Shown piece after piece: positions 38,301 to 49,529 of a DNA stretch of 64,000 nucleotides (positions are counted from its first letter, which is position 1; each line of letters starts with the position of its first letter). The stretch is from Tubulanus polymorphus (lineage: Eukaryota > Nemertea > Palaeonemertea > Tubulaniformes > Tubulanidae). The notes below the pieces were generated by a model. It worked only from the letters and a program-made list of their open reading frames with translations, was not told the origin of the DNA and did not search any database. A program made the position numbers and the translations under genes. The stretch lies in contig NC_134034.1 in assembly GCF_964204645.1 (NCBI RefSeq), positions 620,001-684,000 on the forward strand, written 5' to 3'.

Positions 38301-41300
38301 TTGAATCTATGAGTTGAGTTTTTTTGAACATAATAAATTGTGTTGATTTTATGTTAGTTAAATCAAATATTGGGAATATTTTACCGGGGGATTTTTACTT
38401 TGGGGATAATAAGCTAAATTATTTTATATCATCGGTTTTCATTAAGAAAAAAAAACAACTATTAATCTTAACTACACTTATATTCCTTTTGGAACATTAA
38501 GATTCTTTCATTGAATTTAATATGTTATTTCGTACATAGTTCATCACAGTGCGTCATTCACGCTTAAATGTACAAAACTTCTTTACAGAGTTCAAAATAT
38601 AAACCAACAATCTCATCTCAAGCATGTACTAGCGCTGACGCTATGGGATAAAACCAAGTCTCGATTCATTGCCTAAAATGTGGGTACATTCATTCAAATC
38701 AGGACTAAAATACGCTTATATGAATATCTTGCATGATATCATTTTACATTACGGGTGTCTCATAGGCCTGGTTTTACTTGTACATTGTCATCAATTGATT
38801 AAACATCCCAAGTAACTTCTTTATTTACTTATGGCTTAATCACTGGTATTCAATAGCTAGTCGGCTATAGAAAGACTAACCCGATAAAATTCTATTAACC
38901 GTTCGTCCAGAGTCGAACACTCGCGCGTTAATTCGCAACGATTTTAAAGAAAGAAAATGATTGCATGAAATCTACTTTTCGTATCAATCGGCGTCCAATC
39001 TCTTAAACCATCCTAAACACAGTAGTGTAGTAGTTTGTGTCTATTTGCATTTGCTGATGTCATTTAACATAACAATGGAAATGTATTCGTTTATTTGGAA
39101 ATTATATGAAGATATGGAGTAATCATGTGACAAATCAAATTGTTACTGCAAGGCAAAACATAGCGCACTTCAGATATATGATATGGCCTTAAAGACTTTT
39201 CATATATTAACAGTCCAGTTTAACGTCTATTGATATGAATGGTCCAGTTTTGATATGACTGTCGCAACAGTTGGAATAAAACCTATGAAATCTAGGGGCA
39301 TTTATCTCATGAAATTTAGATTTGAGATAATTGTATTGTATTGTATGAGGATTAAACATTTAAATGGCTGGTGATTATTTGTGATGAAGTAATCAGTGAG
39401 ATGGACTGTGATTGAGGCACTCGGGTCAGATAATATTTTTAGATAAAACAGTGCATTTGTTAAAGCAGAACACATGATTTTAAACTATATATAAGTAGCT
39501 AAACCGTTAATTTTCATTCCTAACTTTTCATCACTCCCGATTATCAAAAATAATTCAACAGTTTGATTAACGGATAGTTGCAGTTAACAACATTTCTATC
39601 TGATAGAGAAGGTATACAGGTATACAGAGGAACAAGAAAAGAACATCCAACTAGACACTGAAAAATCTTTATTCGGGTTTTTTACCTGGGGCCTTTACCT
39701 TGGGGTATATTTAACAAGGGGATTTTTACTGAAAGGGACCTTTACGGGGCGAGTTTTTACCCGATCACATCGATTATTGAATGACATGTTCGATAAAATC
39801 ATGACAAAAACTGGTATCACTGGACGTACAATTTGCTAATTTTCGCTGTTCGGGTGGTTCTGTAGACTATTGGCTATACCGTTGGTAACTGACTAGCTAT
39901 TTGTATCACTGATCGGACTGTGAAAATATAGCTTTGACAAAACCACAACGAGAAATGAATCAAATGCAATATTTTACTCGAAAACGAGCTTAACCACGGA
40001 ATCAGTAACGTTTTTTTTACAGTGCATGGCTGAAATGACGCTATTGAAAAAATCAATGAGAAATACTGCCTCCGATTTTTATGACGAAAATATAGGAATG
40101 AATTCTGAACAGAATCAAATCAGGTTGTTCTTATTGGTATTGTGTATACATTTCATTTATTAGATATTTCACGTAATTCGTGTAATTAGGAAAAACTCGA
40201 TCCAATAATTGGTTTTTCTTTCGGTTTTACGTAATTTACAACTTACCAAATATGGACTACATGGTTTGACATTAAAACCAGCGAGCATTATGGTTCAAGT
40301 TCAATCAAAATTGATAACGATCGGCCTTTCGTAGAATCTCCCTGAAGGTCACAATTTTAGTAAATTGACCTTGGGAGGTTTAAACCTCCCGAATCCAATT
40401 AGCAAAATATCGGTCCTCTATGTCGGCGACAATAAAAGTACCCTGCGCGTAACTTTCTATTGTGCGCCTGCCGCGTTTTGGGCACGAGTAGCTTACGTAA
40501 TCTCAATTGAAAGTTGAGATCACAGGCAGATATTGAGGTCTATGGCCCACACATAACATCATAAATTGGTCAGGAAATAAAGTGTTTTGAGGTATAGATG
40601 ACACGTTTGTACGATTTTACACTGTAAATTTATCATTTTTCAGGACTTAAGGACCAAAAATCGGCAATATTTTTGATACAAACTGAGAAAGTATCAAAAC
40701 ATTTGAGAACGCGTTATTGATGATGATTCCAGGCTCAGAAATCTGAATTGGAAGGCTCCTACTGGTCGGTTCATAAACATTATCATTTCAGATGCAAATT
40801 CACGCCACCAGGGGTCGTGACTATCGAGGTGATATTTGTGTTGATGACGTCGAATTTGTAAATTGTCCCCCAAAAAGTAAGTTCCGGAAATATTCAAGAC
40901 ATCCGGCGTCCTTGAATCGGGCAGTTAAACCCTGTGGCCGAGAAACTCCTAAATAATTACCTTCTTCACTTTTCCAGGAGATGGAGTCTGGACCGATTGG
41001 GGAAATTACGGAAGTTGCAGTGTCACGTGTGGCAATGGCATTAAACATAGGACGAGGACTTGTACGAATCCGTCCCCGCAAAATGGCGGCGCGAACTGTG
41101 TCGGTCCAAACAGGAAAACTACATTTTGTAACGACGGGGTTTGCATCGGTAATGCGACTAAATAATCAAACACATCATCCCTGCTTAACCTGCTGCGCCA
41201 TCTACGGTAGACCTTCTAAAGCTTACAACAATTTCACCGAAACCGAATACAACAAAATGCAATCCAGCTTACGGTAAACCTTCGAAGATGACGCCAATTC

Positions 41301-44300
41301 CACATGCGTCCTGCCTGATTGCGGTAAACCCCCTACCCGCTTACGAATGAACTGCCCAGATATAATGGCCGCCTCCATTAATTCCTCCTATGACGTCAGT
41401 AACTCACTCATAGACATCTTCGCTCTACTTGGTCTTTGAAATCGCTGTTTTTTCACTCTTTTACCGTGCATTTCTGCGCGAGAAATATCGTCGTCGCTTC
41501 ACTTTACATTCTACGTTGCGGCGTTATTCATTTTCCTGGTGGGTTCGAATCCTGAAAACGGTAAATATATTTTTTTATAATGTTATTTGAATGACCGTTT
41601 ATCTTTAAATGTGAACTAAACGGAAATAAAAACGGTTGAGCAGTGATGGCCAGTTACGTACGTTCTTGAGTTCTTGATTTCGACCACTTGTTACAACTCG
41701 GGCGCTATCGAGCTGAGTCTTTCTTAACCGCTTTTCATATTCCATAGTTTTTACTCGGCTTCTTATCACAATATTTAAATCATTGTAGTTGACGGTATCT
41801 GGAGTGACTGGGGTAATTACGGAAGTTGTAGTGTCACGTGTGGCAATGGCACTAAAACACGGACGAGGACTTGTACAAACCCGGCTCCGTTGAATGGTGG
41901 AGCTGATTGTGCCGGTAGTGCCAGTCAATCTACAAGTTGTAATGACGGCGCCTGCCCAGGTGATAGGTTTATTTCATTTTATCTCAAGAGGAGATATTTG
42001 CATATATTATGCAAATTATCCATCTATGTTTGTGTAAATGGGCTGTAAGAGTTACGGGTAATTGAGCAAATTCGGAATATCTACATCGTATCAATAAGTT
42101 TATCGATTCATCGTTGCATTCGGAACCCCCCCCCCCCACCTTTCAGGTACAGCCCCGAGGGGTTTGGGTTGTTTTCTTATTTATGTACCTATTTTTTCAT
42201 TTATATCTCAAAAATTATGTTAATAATGTCGTACATACTATAAGTAATCAATTTGTAGTTGTAACCGCTTTTCATATTCCATAGTTTTTACTCGGCTTCT
42301 TATCACAATATTTAAATCATTGTAGTTGACGGTAACTGGAGTGACTGGGGTAATTACGGAAGTTGTAGTATCACGTGTGGAAACGGCACTAAAACACGGA
42401 CGAGGACTTGTACTAACCCGGCCCCGTCGAATGGTGGTGCTAAATGTGTTGGTAAAGCCAATGAGTCTACAAGTTGTAATCATGGCCCTTGTCCAGGTAA
42501 ATAAGTGAATTCAGATTTGAACCATTGCATGAATTATGCAGATGTATATTTGATTCCGATAAGATATCATAAATGATTATCAAACTATTTTGAAAAATCA
42601 TTGAACGGTTTCAGGCGATGGTAACTGGAGCGACTGGGGTAATTACGGAAGTTGTAGTGTCACCTGTGGGGATGGTACTAAAACACGGACGAGGACTTGT
42701 ACAAACCCTGTACCGTCGAATGGCGGAGCGGACTGTGTGGGTAAAGCCAGTGAGTCTGCAAGTTGTAACGACGGCCCTTGTCCAGGTAAGTTATAGATAA
42801 ATCTTCTAGGCGAATTAAGATATTTACATAAATTTTGCAAATCAGCTATTGATAACACATAATCAATTTGTAGTTGATGGTAACTGGAGCGACTGGGGTA
42901 ATTACGGAAGTTGTAGTGTCACGTGCGGAGAAGGCACTAAAACACGGACGAGGACTTGTACAAACCCGGCCCCGTCGAATGGCGGAGCTGACTGTGTTGG
43001 TAAAGCCAGTGAGACTACAAGTTGTAACGATGGCGCTTGTCCAGGTAAGTCTGATTTCAATTCAACCTTGTAAATTTGCATATTTGTATAAACGTTGCTA
43101 ATTATGTAGATTTGGTACACGGCAAAGCAAGCGAATTTCAGATACTTTTATTAATTAAGCAAATAAGATATAAAGGACAGCTTCAATTTGTAGTTGACGG
43201 TAACTGGAGCGACTGGGTTAATTACGGAAGTTGTAGCGTCACATGTGGAGATGGTACTAAAACACGGACGAGGACTTGTACAAACCCTGTACCGTCGAAT
43301 GGTGGCGCTGACTGTGTTGGTAAAGCCAGCCAGTCTATCAGCTGTAATGACGGCGCCTGTCCAGGTATTTATTTCACTGGATAAACGTGAATCTTCTTAA
43401 AGTGACTCGTGAGCAAAACAATTCTACACTTGAATATCACGCCAAACTCGGGGTATGTTTGTTTACAGCCGCTCAGTTGAGTACAGATTTTGAGAATGGC
43501 TTCGATCAATGGGACACTGTGGGTCGCCCTACCTGGAATATCGGGCAAGGTAAAACTCCGTCTTACAGGACTGGTCCCACGTTTGATCACACTCTCAGGT
43601 CATCAGCTGGTAAGTTGTTTCTTATTTGCCATGCTTAAACTAAACGTATTTTAGATATCAATTTTGAGTCTCATCTTTCGAACATCACAATATGTGATGT
43701 TGGTGATGTCCTGAACACACGTGAAGTGTGGACGGTCAGATCTTTTTAAGCGTGCCGATAAAATGTCTAATGCCAATTGTTTGTAGTTCAGACTCTAATG
43801 AAAATGTCTTCAAGTGAAATTGTGGACACGTGTGAAGCGTGTGTGGACGATCAGCTTTTGAAAGTTTGCTAATGAAATGTCTAATGTCTGGTGTTTGAAG
43901 TTCATTTGCAAATAGGAATATCTCAGATGAAGAACTGAACACATGTTAAGTGTTAAAATTTGAAACAAATTGGAAGAATGTATCAATGTCGAATGACTGA
44001 AGAGGATCATCTCTCCTTCAAAGCGATCATCATATTTCTTGTACGCGTAGTTGAATTATGTGTGTCTATATTTCAAGGTCATTACGCGTTTATGGAAGCC
44101 TCACCGTTGCGCCAAAATCAGAAAATCGTTATGGAAACGACAGAATTTACGAGCAACAACGACCAGTGCCTGAACTTCTACTACCATATGTACGGTACAT
44201 CAATGGGTGAACTATCCGTGTTAGTCGACGGGGAAGAGACATTCGTCAGTCGAGGCAACCTTGGAAATCATTGGGTCGAAGGATCCGCCCCTGTGCCCAG

Positions 44301-46556
44301 TGGGTCTAGAATGGTGAGTAGCATCAAGTGCTAAAATCAGTGAAATAGATGAAAACTGAGTGCAATAAAGCGTACAGTGAGATGGAACAGTGTATGGCTT
44401 GTAGTTGGATGCTGACACAGAGGATGAGGTGGGTCGAAGGATCCGCCCTTGTGCCCAGTGGGTCTGGGAAGATGAGTAGTTGGAATTATTGAAAGCTATA
44501 TATTCGAGGAGGACAGAGTGCAATAAAGGGTGCAGTGGGATCGAACAGGGTACATTAGGGTGCAGGATGCCAGTAAGGTTTATTGCAGGATGCAGGCACA
44601 GAGGATGAGGTACCGGGTGCAAGCACGTACAGTTATTTATTTTACCATGTTCTGTTATAGATACGGATCCAAGGCAAGCGAGGACGCAGTTATCAATCTG
44701 ATATGGCTATTGACGATATCAAACTAGAAACCACTTGTAGAATGAAGCCAACAGGTTAGCATCAATCATTTCGTTTCTACCATCGTTCATTATTGTACGC
44801 ATAATGCATCGTCCCCATTGCTTGAAACCTATACATTCTAAACCGGTTCAAGGTTGGTGGACACGTTTGAAGCTATTTTAACGGTCATTTACAGATGATG
44901 TTCCATTTGATAACGGTTTGAGATCTTGGAGAAATGTTGGTAAACTGAACTGGCAAATACACCGCGGGAGAACCCCATCATATCGGACAGGACCGAGCAA
45001 AGATAGAGTCAACAATAAAGGTATCAACCTAATTATCAACGGCGTATTACTTATGACAGTTTTCTCATTCTTATTGACTTCAACGATTCAGCAAAATTAT
45101 GATTAGTTACTAATGACAAACTTCTCATTGTCAAAGACTTCAACGCTTCAGTAAAATTATGATTAGTCGCTATAGACAATTTTAATGTTCTGTAGTTGTT
45201 TCACTTCATCTCTTATAGCCGGAAAGTACGCGTATATGGAGACATCAGGCAAGAGGAAGAGTGATAAGGCTATTTTACGGTTGGAAGGACTGGACTTGGC
45301 CAGCGATGGATGTTTCAATTTCTTCTATCACATGTACGGCAAGGATATGGGAAAACTGATTGTTGAAGTGAACGGCAATGAAGAACTTGAGATTGAAGGT
45401 GATCAGGGCGATAAATGGAAGAACGAAATAGTTCCAATAGCTGCCGGTTCTGATATCAAGGTAAACATATCTCAATTCATCAACAATCTCAGTATTAATT
45501 TTATCTTAAGGATGCGTCAAATTAAAAGCTTTGGGTGAGATCGAAGTTACGCCTTGGGTTCAGTTGCATGGTCGAAGTCGAGGAAGACTGGTCTCAAGTT
45601 AAGAAATTAGCTGCGGCAGGTCGATGGTGGACCGTACAATCTGTGCCAGAAGCCTTAAGGCTTGTGTGCAGATTAATGCAACTGGACATCATGTTTTATG
45701 GTATATTTTCATCGTTTCAATCGATTTTGAGATTGTTTGTTTGAACAGGTTGATATAATAGGAGTAGTTGGTGACTCTTATAAGTCTGATATCGCCATTG
45801 ATGATTTAACATTCACCGACTGTTCAGAGGTTGTACCAGGTAAACAAACATTTTTTTTTTCAAAAACAAAGAATATGTTTAGACTAAGCTGTTTTCAAAA
45901 CTTAGAGAGTAGTGACGTTTAGATTCAATTCTAATCATGATACGTCACTCCTCTCTTAGTCTTATCAGAAATTGAGCCCTTCTTCTTGAACTATGTTATC
46001 GATATTCACCTGGGAATATTCACTTGTGGAAACCAACATTTTGTTGTTGTTGTTTTTTCGCAGTTAACGGGAATTGGGGACCGTGGTCCCCGTACTCGGC
46101 TTGCAGCGTTACTTGTGAAACTGGTCAGAAAACTATAACTCGCAAGTGTAACAACCCAGCACCGAAATACGGAGGTAGTGATTGTTCGGGTAGTGGTTCA
46201 CAAACACAGTCATGTACGATGCCATCTTGTTTCGGTTAGTGTCAATTTGCGGATATCTTTCCTTCCTTGAAGAAGAATCATTTTGTATAAAATCAAGGTA
46301 GAATTCTATTCTCAAATTAAACCTCTGAATAAATGTCGGAATCCACTGTATTTCACAAACTCTTACTATGGATCGTCGAGGATACAGATCTCCAAATTGT
46401 ATATCCGCCTTCTATTGAATAGATTCCGACTTTGAGAAGGGATACAATGGTTGGCAAACGTCCGGGCCGAAAAAGTGGAGACGCTACAGAAAACAAACAC
46501 CTTCTGTTCAGACAGGACCAAGGGGAGATCACACATCTGGATGGGGTGAGCTTTGA

Positions 46557-46630
<74 letters not shown>

Positions 46631-47412
46631 CTTTATGAACTCGCTAGAATTAGGTTCCGTTAAGGTTGATGTATTGTAGCTATTTTTGGTTTAAATTACT
46701 TATTTATTCATGCATATTCGTATTTTTAAACACTTAGAACTACTAAACTGTTGGGATTCGAACCCTGCTCTACTAAGAAACCGTTATTGCTGCTTTGCGG
46801 CTATATTGATTTGTTATGTATTAGCACTGAATGTTACACCGTCCTATGTACAATATCTAGGTTATTACATGTACGTGGAAGCGACCTATAGGAAACAAGG
46901 GGATGTTTTTACAATGTCGAAAACTGCTACGGTCAACTCGGCTGGAAAGTGTCTACAATTCGCCTATCACATGTACGGTTCTAATATGGGCTCGCTGAAA
47001 GTCATGAGGGACTCCGTACAAATTGACAGGATCTCTGGGAACAAGGGCAATAGATGGCGCATCAAAAAATTACCATTACCAACAGGGACATTCACAGTAA
47101 GAACTTTAATTCCAGCAGGCGGGACTGGGACTACATGAATACTAATTAGAAGTAACTTATTTGAATATGCTAATACATGATTTGCATTAGGTAAAGATTA
47201 AGAATACGATAATGGAAAATAGCATTTGATGAATTCGAACCTTCACAATTCACAATTTAAAGATGTTTCATCCATTTTAAGGTAATATCTGTTAAACATG
47301 GCCTCGAATACGATCTCCCAATTTCTCATTCTAGGTAAAATTTGTCGGAATTGTAGGCAGCAGTTTCAAGTCCGACATTGCTGTCGACGATATCAAAATT
47401 ATCGACTGTTAA
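28793..47412 (+). CDS. Secreted astacin metalloprotease with TSP1 and MAM domains, copy A
   Basis: Twenty-eight exons totalling 4,230 nt (1,409 residues): 28793-28853, 30119-30220, 30689-30865, 31063-31177, 31329-31441, 31873-31944, 32180-32395, 32803-32964, 33313-33495, 33659-33799, 33948-34186, 40792-40876, 40978-41148, 41789-41959, 42326-42496, 42615-42785, 42874-43044, 43194-43364, 43469-43609, 44078-44313, 44661-44754, 44895-45020, 45219-45460, 45749-45839, 46064-46234, 46423-46545, 46861-47096, 47335-47412. Domain order: signal peptide, propeptide, M12A catalytic domain (about 97-285), TSP1 x2, MAM, TSP1 x6, MAM, MAM, TSP1, MAM. Most domain boundaries are phase 1, so modules are freely shuffled. 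The encoded product is a secreted zinc endopeptidase; substrates are unknown. Uncertainty: whether one transcript spans everything. The TSP1 exon at 40978 would hit a stop soon after its donor if unspliced, giving a shorter form. Confidence 0.8.
28861..30118. other. Intron 1 of astacin A
   Basis: AT-rich; ORFs at 28973-29373 (minus) are low complexity. A tRNA-derived SINE lies at 29458-29527. The segment 29323-29400 shares words (TTGTGGGAT, ACACGGATAT) in inverse orientation with 37745-37790 inside the 6.3-kb element, suggesting a shared repeat. Confidence 0.5.
29458..29527 (-). mobile_element. tRNA-derived SINE, intron 1 of copy A
   Basis: Minus-strand A box TAGTCTAGTGGTTAGTGTG and B box CAGGTTCGTGTCC at tRNA spacing. 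A close relative lies in intron 1 of copy B (49836-49904). Confidence 0.55.
31442..31790. repeat. CT-rich CCTCTCCTGGCTCTC minisatellite next to splice donor
   Basis: Starting within about 10 bases of the donor of the zinc-site exon, about 340 bp consist of CCCTCTCCTGGCTCTC-type units. In one frame it reads as Ser-Pro-Gly-Ser-Pro repeats. It is intronic in this model. Copy B has a shorter version at the same place. Confidence 0.85.
32502..32700. repeat. GGATCCAATTCCACAATTG repeat, intron of copy A
   Basis: Three near-identical units of about 44 bp plus divergent ones, of the same family as 13549-13862. A short relic (52961-53015) is found in the equivalent intron of copy B. Confidence 0.75.
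32803..40876 (+). CDS. Copy A N-terminal TSP1 pair and first MAM domain
   Basis: Exons 32803-32964 (TSP1, TWSVWSSPCTSQCKKTRQR) and 33313-33495 (TSP1, HWSRWTTWPKCSGKCG), then MAM exons 33659-33799 (FEHGNYNLW), 33948-34186 (FIYIEAS, MHLWYNMRG) and 40792-40876 (GDICVDDVEFVNC). Copy B encodes the same MAM domain over 1.5 kb; here the last exon is displaced 6.6 kb by an inserted element. Phases 0 and 1 match on both sides, so splicing over the insertion keeps the frame. Confidence 0.85.
34300..34371. repeat. Dispersed repeat at the insertion site
   Basis: Contains TTTCAAAAACTGATCGTCCA and AAACACCAGACAATAGACATT, shared with 1555-1630, 43730-43945 (inverse), 54050-54215 and 55480-55575. The 6.3-kb element is inserted at its edge. 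Confidence 0.6.
34372..40715. mobile_element. 6.34-kb TIR transposable element in an intron of astacin A
   Basis: Imperfect terminal inverted repeats of about 400 bp (34372 to about 34780; about 40300-40715) share long words such as GGGAGGTTTAAACCTCCC, TTTGATACTTTCTCAGTTTG and GTCCTGAAAAATGATAAATT. A 4-bp direct repeat ATTG flanks it (34368-34371, 40716-40719). The paralogous intron of copy B is about 330 bp and has no such insert. No ORF longer than 86 codons and no transposase motif is seen inside, so it is non-autonomous or degraded. Sola and Ginger elements make 4-bp duplications; family assignment is not possible from this alone. Confidence 0.75.
37683..37722 (+). ncRNA. Candidate hammerhead ribozyme core
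   Basis: CTGATGA (37683-37689), a perfect 7-bp stem II (GGCTAAT 37691-37697 with ATTAGCC 37701-37707 around an AGC loop), then GAAAC (37708-37712), a 7-nt loop and GTA (37720-37722), which gives a two-pair stem III and an NUH cleavage triplet. Minimal hammerheads with very short stem III occur in Penelope-like elements and retrozymes. Stem I is weak: only C-G at the core, then ATGTT/AACAT after an internal loop. Activity is unproven. Confidence 0.45.
40978..43364 (+). CDS. Copy A central array of six TSP1 exons
   Basis: Six exons of exactly 171 nt (40978-41148, 41789-41959, 42326-42496, 42615-42785, 42874-43044, 43194-43364), each a complete phase-1 TSP1 domain. Most read WSDWGNYGSCSVTCG followed by TKTRTRTCTNP; the first is WTDWGNYGSCSVTCG. 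The second and third share about 100 bp of identical upstream intron (ending CAATATTTAAATCATTGTAG), a sign of duplication. WxxW and CxxTCG glycosylation motifs are present. Confidence 0.85.
43469..47412 (+). CDS. Copy A C-terminal MAM-MAM-TSP1-MAM block
   Basis: Each MAM domain is built from three exons with the same phase pattern (1, 0, 1): 43469-44754, 44895-45839, 46423-47412. Signatures are FENGFDQW, FYYHMYGTSMGELSV, DMAIDDIKLETTC; FDNGLRSW, FFYHMYGKDMGKL, DIAIDDLTFTDC; FEKGYNGW, FAYHMYGSNMGSL, DIAVDDIKIIDC. A TSP1 exon (46064-46234, WGPWSPYSACSVTCETGQKT) separates the second and third MAM. Translation ends at TAA 47410-47412 directly after the last MAM cysteine. Confidence 0.85.
44429..44475 (+). 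pseudogene. Partial duplicate of a MAM exon end
   Basis: Within the intron after exon 44078-44313, the words GGGTCGAAGGATCCGCCC and GTGCCCAGTGGGTCT repeat the 3' end of that exon. The frame is not continued and no acceptor precedes it. Copy B has only the real exon. Confidence 0.5.
46558..46628. repeat. (AT)n microsatellite
   Basis: About 35 uninterrupted AT units directly after the donor of exon 46423-46545. Copy B has no such run at the equivalent place. Confidence 0.95.
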
Positions 47413-47615
47413 AACTGAGTAAGGTATGTCTTTCTACAGAGATAACGAATCCATTCTGAATACGTGTGTGTATTTTCCTAAAGAGATTAAATAACGAATC
47501 TATACTGAATACTTGTGTATTGTACTATTTTATTTCATTTCCAGTTCGATTCATGAAAGTGATTTACCACACTATGCCTTGAAAATTCAAATCTGACGTG
47601 TTCACCAGATTTAAT

Positions 47616-47621
47616 AATAAA
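47616..47621 (+). promoter_or_regulatory. Candidate polyadenylation signal, astacin A
   Basis: AATAAA about 200 bp downstream of the stop codon of copy A. Confidence 0.4.
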
Positions 47622-48553
47622 AAATACCATGTTATTTTCTGCAAAAGTTCCTCCTTATCGTTCTGGAAAGGTATATAAATCAAATCATCACTAGTAGAAA
47701 ATATGATGACGTCACAGGCGGGATTTATGGAGACGGACATCTTTTTTTTGAAATGGCACACAAGTATCACAAGTTATACCATTTGATGATGCCATGGTGG
47801 GGGTGGGGGACATGGAGGCAGAGCCATCTCTGTGTAGTAGTCTAGGATCAGCTGGTCGGATAAAATGACGACTTGTTTTTACTGTGAGTATTTCGAAATA
47901 GTATGACGTCATCTTCGCTTTTAAAGTTTCGTATCTTAACCAGAAGTAAAAGGGACGATTGGACCAAAGAGACAGATTATTTACTCATTTGGTAAAGATG
48001 GTAAACACGCAGTGTTAAACACACGTGTAGGTCCGAATACGTGCGAAAACACGCCGCCTCAGATGAAATATATAACAATATGATAATAATAATGATGATA
48101 ATAAAAATCCTCCGTGATTAAACCGAATATTAATCATTTACAAAATAATTCATATCACGACCAAAATCTCCCTCAATAAAGACGCTCGAAATGTCGCTGC
48201 TAAAGTGAATCTTAACACGCAATTTGTTAACCGTTCATTTCTACCGCGCACGTGCTTCTCATTCTACGATACGTATTTCATGTTTACCGCTTTCATTTCG
48301 ACAATATTATAATCGCCAGTAACACGTGACGTATTCACGAGAGATTGATTGGACAATAACGTAGAGTCGTTGTTTCGACTTTATCTCCGCGTACTAACGC
48401 GCAAGAAGAGCTCGTATCGATGGAATATTGAGCGATGAAATCCCGATTTGATTAGAAAAACAACTGGGAAAGTATTATAGGATGTAATGATAAACGATAA
48501 AAGAAAACCCGAATCCAATCCAATATCGCAGGTGCCGTGGCCTGATATGGGTC

Positions 48554-48561
48554 TATATAAA
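48554..48561 (+). promoter_or_regulatory. TATA-box candidate for astacin B
   Basis: TATATAAA, about 970 bp upstream of the first coding exon of copy B. A noncoding leader exon could start near 48585 and splice to the T-rich acceptor ending at 49494, just before the ATG. This is a positional inference only. Confidence 0.3.
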
Positions 48562-49127
48562 GAGGATTTCGCACAACAGGGCCTCTGACTATTGCAGTTA
48601 GTGAAACACTGAGCAACGCCAACCACGGCTAATTGCTTATAGAAGGTTTGTTTGTTTATTTGTTTGTTTGTTTGTTTGTGCTTTATAAGATTGTTTGATA
48701 TTTGGTTTCGAAAGATTATCCCCATTATTGACTCGTTCATTTCTAATTCGCTACGGAAAGGTATCTTTATTCGGGGAATACAACCTAAAATATGAAGAAA
48801 ACTGCAAGAGGAGTTTGACGTTTCAACTAAAAATGCTACGCGTGTACTCTCGGCCATTTTCAAAAAGTTTCTTTAATGGTTTCTAGCATTTGAGTTGATA
48901 CGTCACGATACTCTTTAAGACTTCTATGATTTTTTGTTGTCTAAGCTGTTATTGGATTTTCATTTTGAGGGGTTGATATTCAATTATTTGATTCCGCTTA
49001 TTTGCAGTGTCCCTTTTTCCACCAGTCACACCTGCTGGGCACCGGTCACACCTGCCGGGCACCAGTCATACCTGCCGGGACTGAAACTGAGTGGGTTTGT
49101 TTTAAGCCATAAAAAATCAGACTGGTA

Positions 49128-49320
49128 TATCTAAGTAGTTAGATTTGTTATATAACTAAAATGAGCTTAGACTGGTTTTAAGATGTTAGATTGGTTGTAG
49201 AACCAATATGAACTTAGACTGGCTTTAGTTGTTAGATTGGTTATAAAACCAAAGTGACTTCGACTAGTTTAAGTACGATTAGTTTTAGAACTAAGATGAT
49301 CTCATATTGGTTTAAAATCT
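49128..49320. repeat. AGACTGG 47-bp array upstream of astacin B
   Basis: Four imperfect units (GAGCTTAGACTGGTTTTAAG and TTAGATTGGTTGTAGAACC). It is positioned like the array upstream of copy A, so it probably belonged to the duplicated segment. Confidence 0.7.
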
Positions 49321-49529
49321 AAACCACGACTATGGAATCCGCCCCCATTTTAGCGTTGATGAAAACAATGACTTGCGTTAGAGATTTCTAATAACGCAAT
49401 CGACAGTCAAGCATCACCACAAACGTTTTGGTTTTGCTAATTCAATTTGTTGTCGTTGTTTTATGATTATTTCTTCCATGTTTTTTTTTTGTAGTGATCA
49501 AAAGGATCGATTCGAAGTGACCAACTACA

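Larger units (their letters stand above)
47413..49529. other. Intergenic between astacin copies A and B
   Basis: It contains the 3' UTR of A, a half-copy of the GACGTCA foldback family (about 47700-47740), a TTTG-rich simple repeat (48645-48682), TTG/CCGGGCACC short repeats (49020-49080) and the AGACTGG array 49128-49320. The ORF 48381-48863 (minus) has no domain and includes the simple repeat. No gene is supported here. Confidence 0.5.

Noticed and set aside
48381-48863. 160-codon minus-strand ORF between the astacin genes
   Set aside because: Includes a TTTG simple repeat (KQTNKQINKQT) and no recognisable domain; it also overlaps the putative promoter of copy B.
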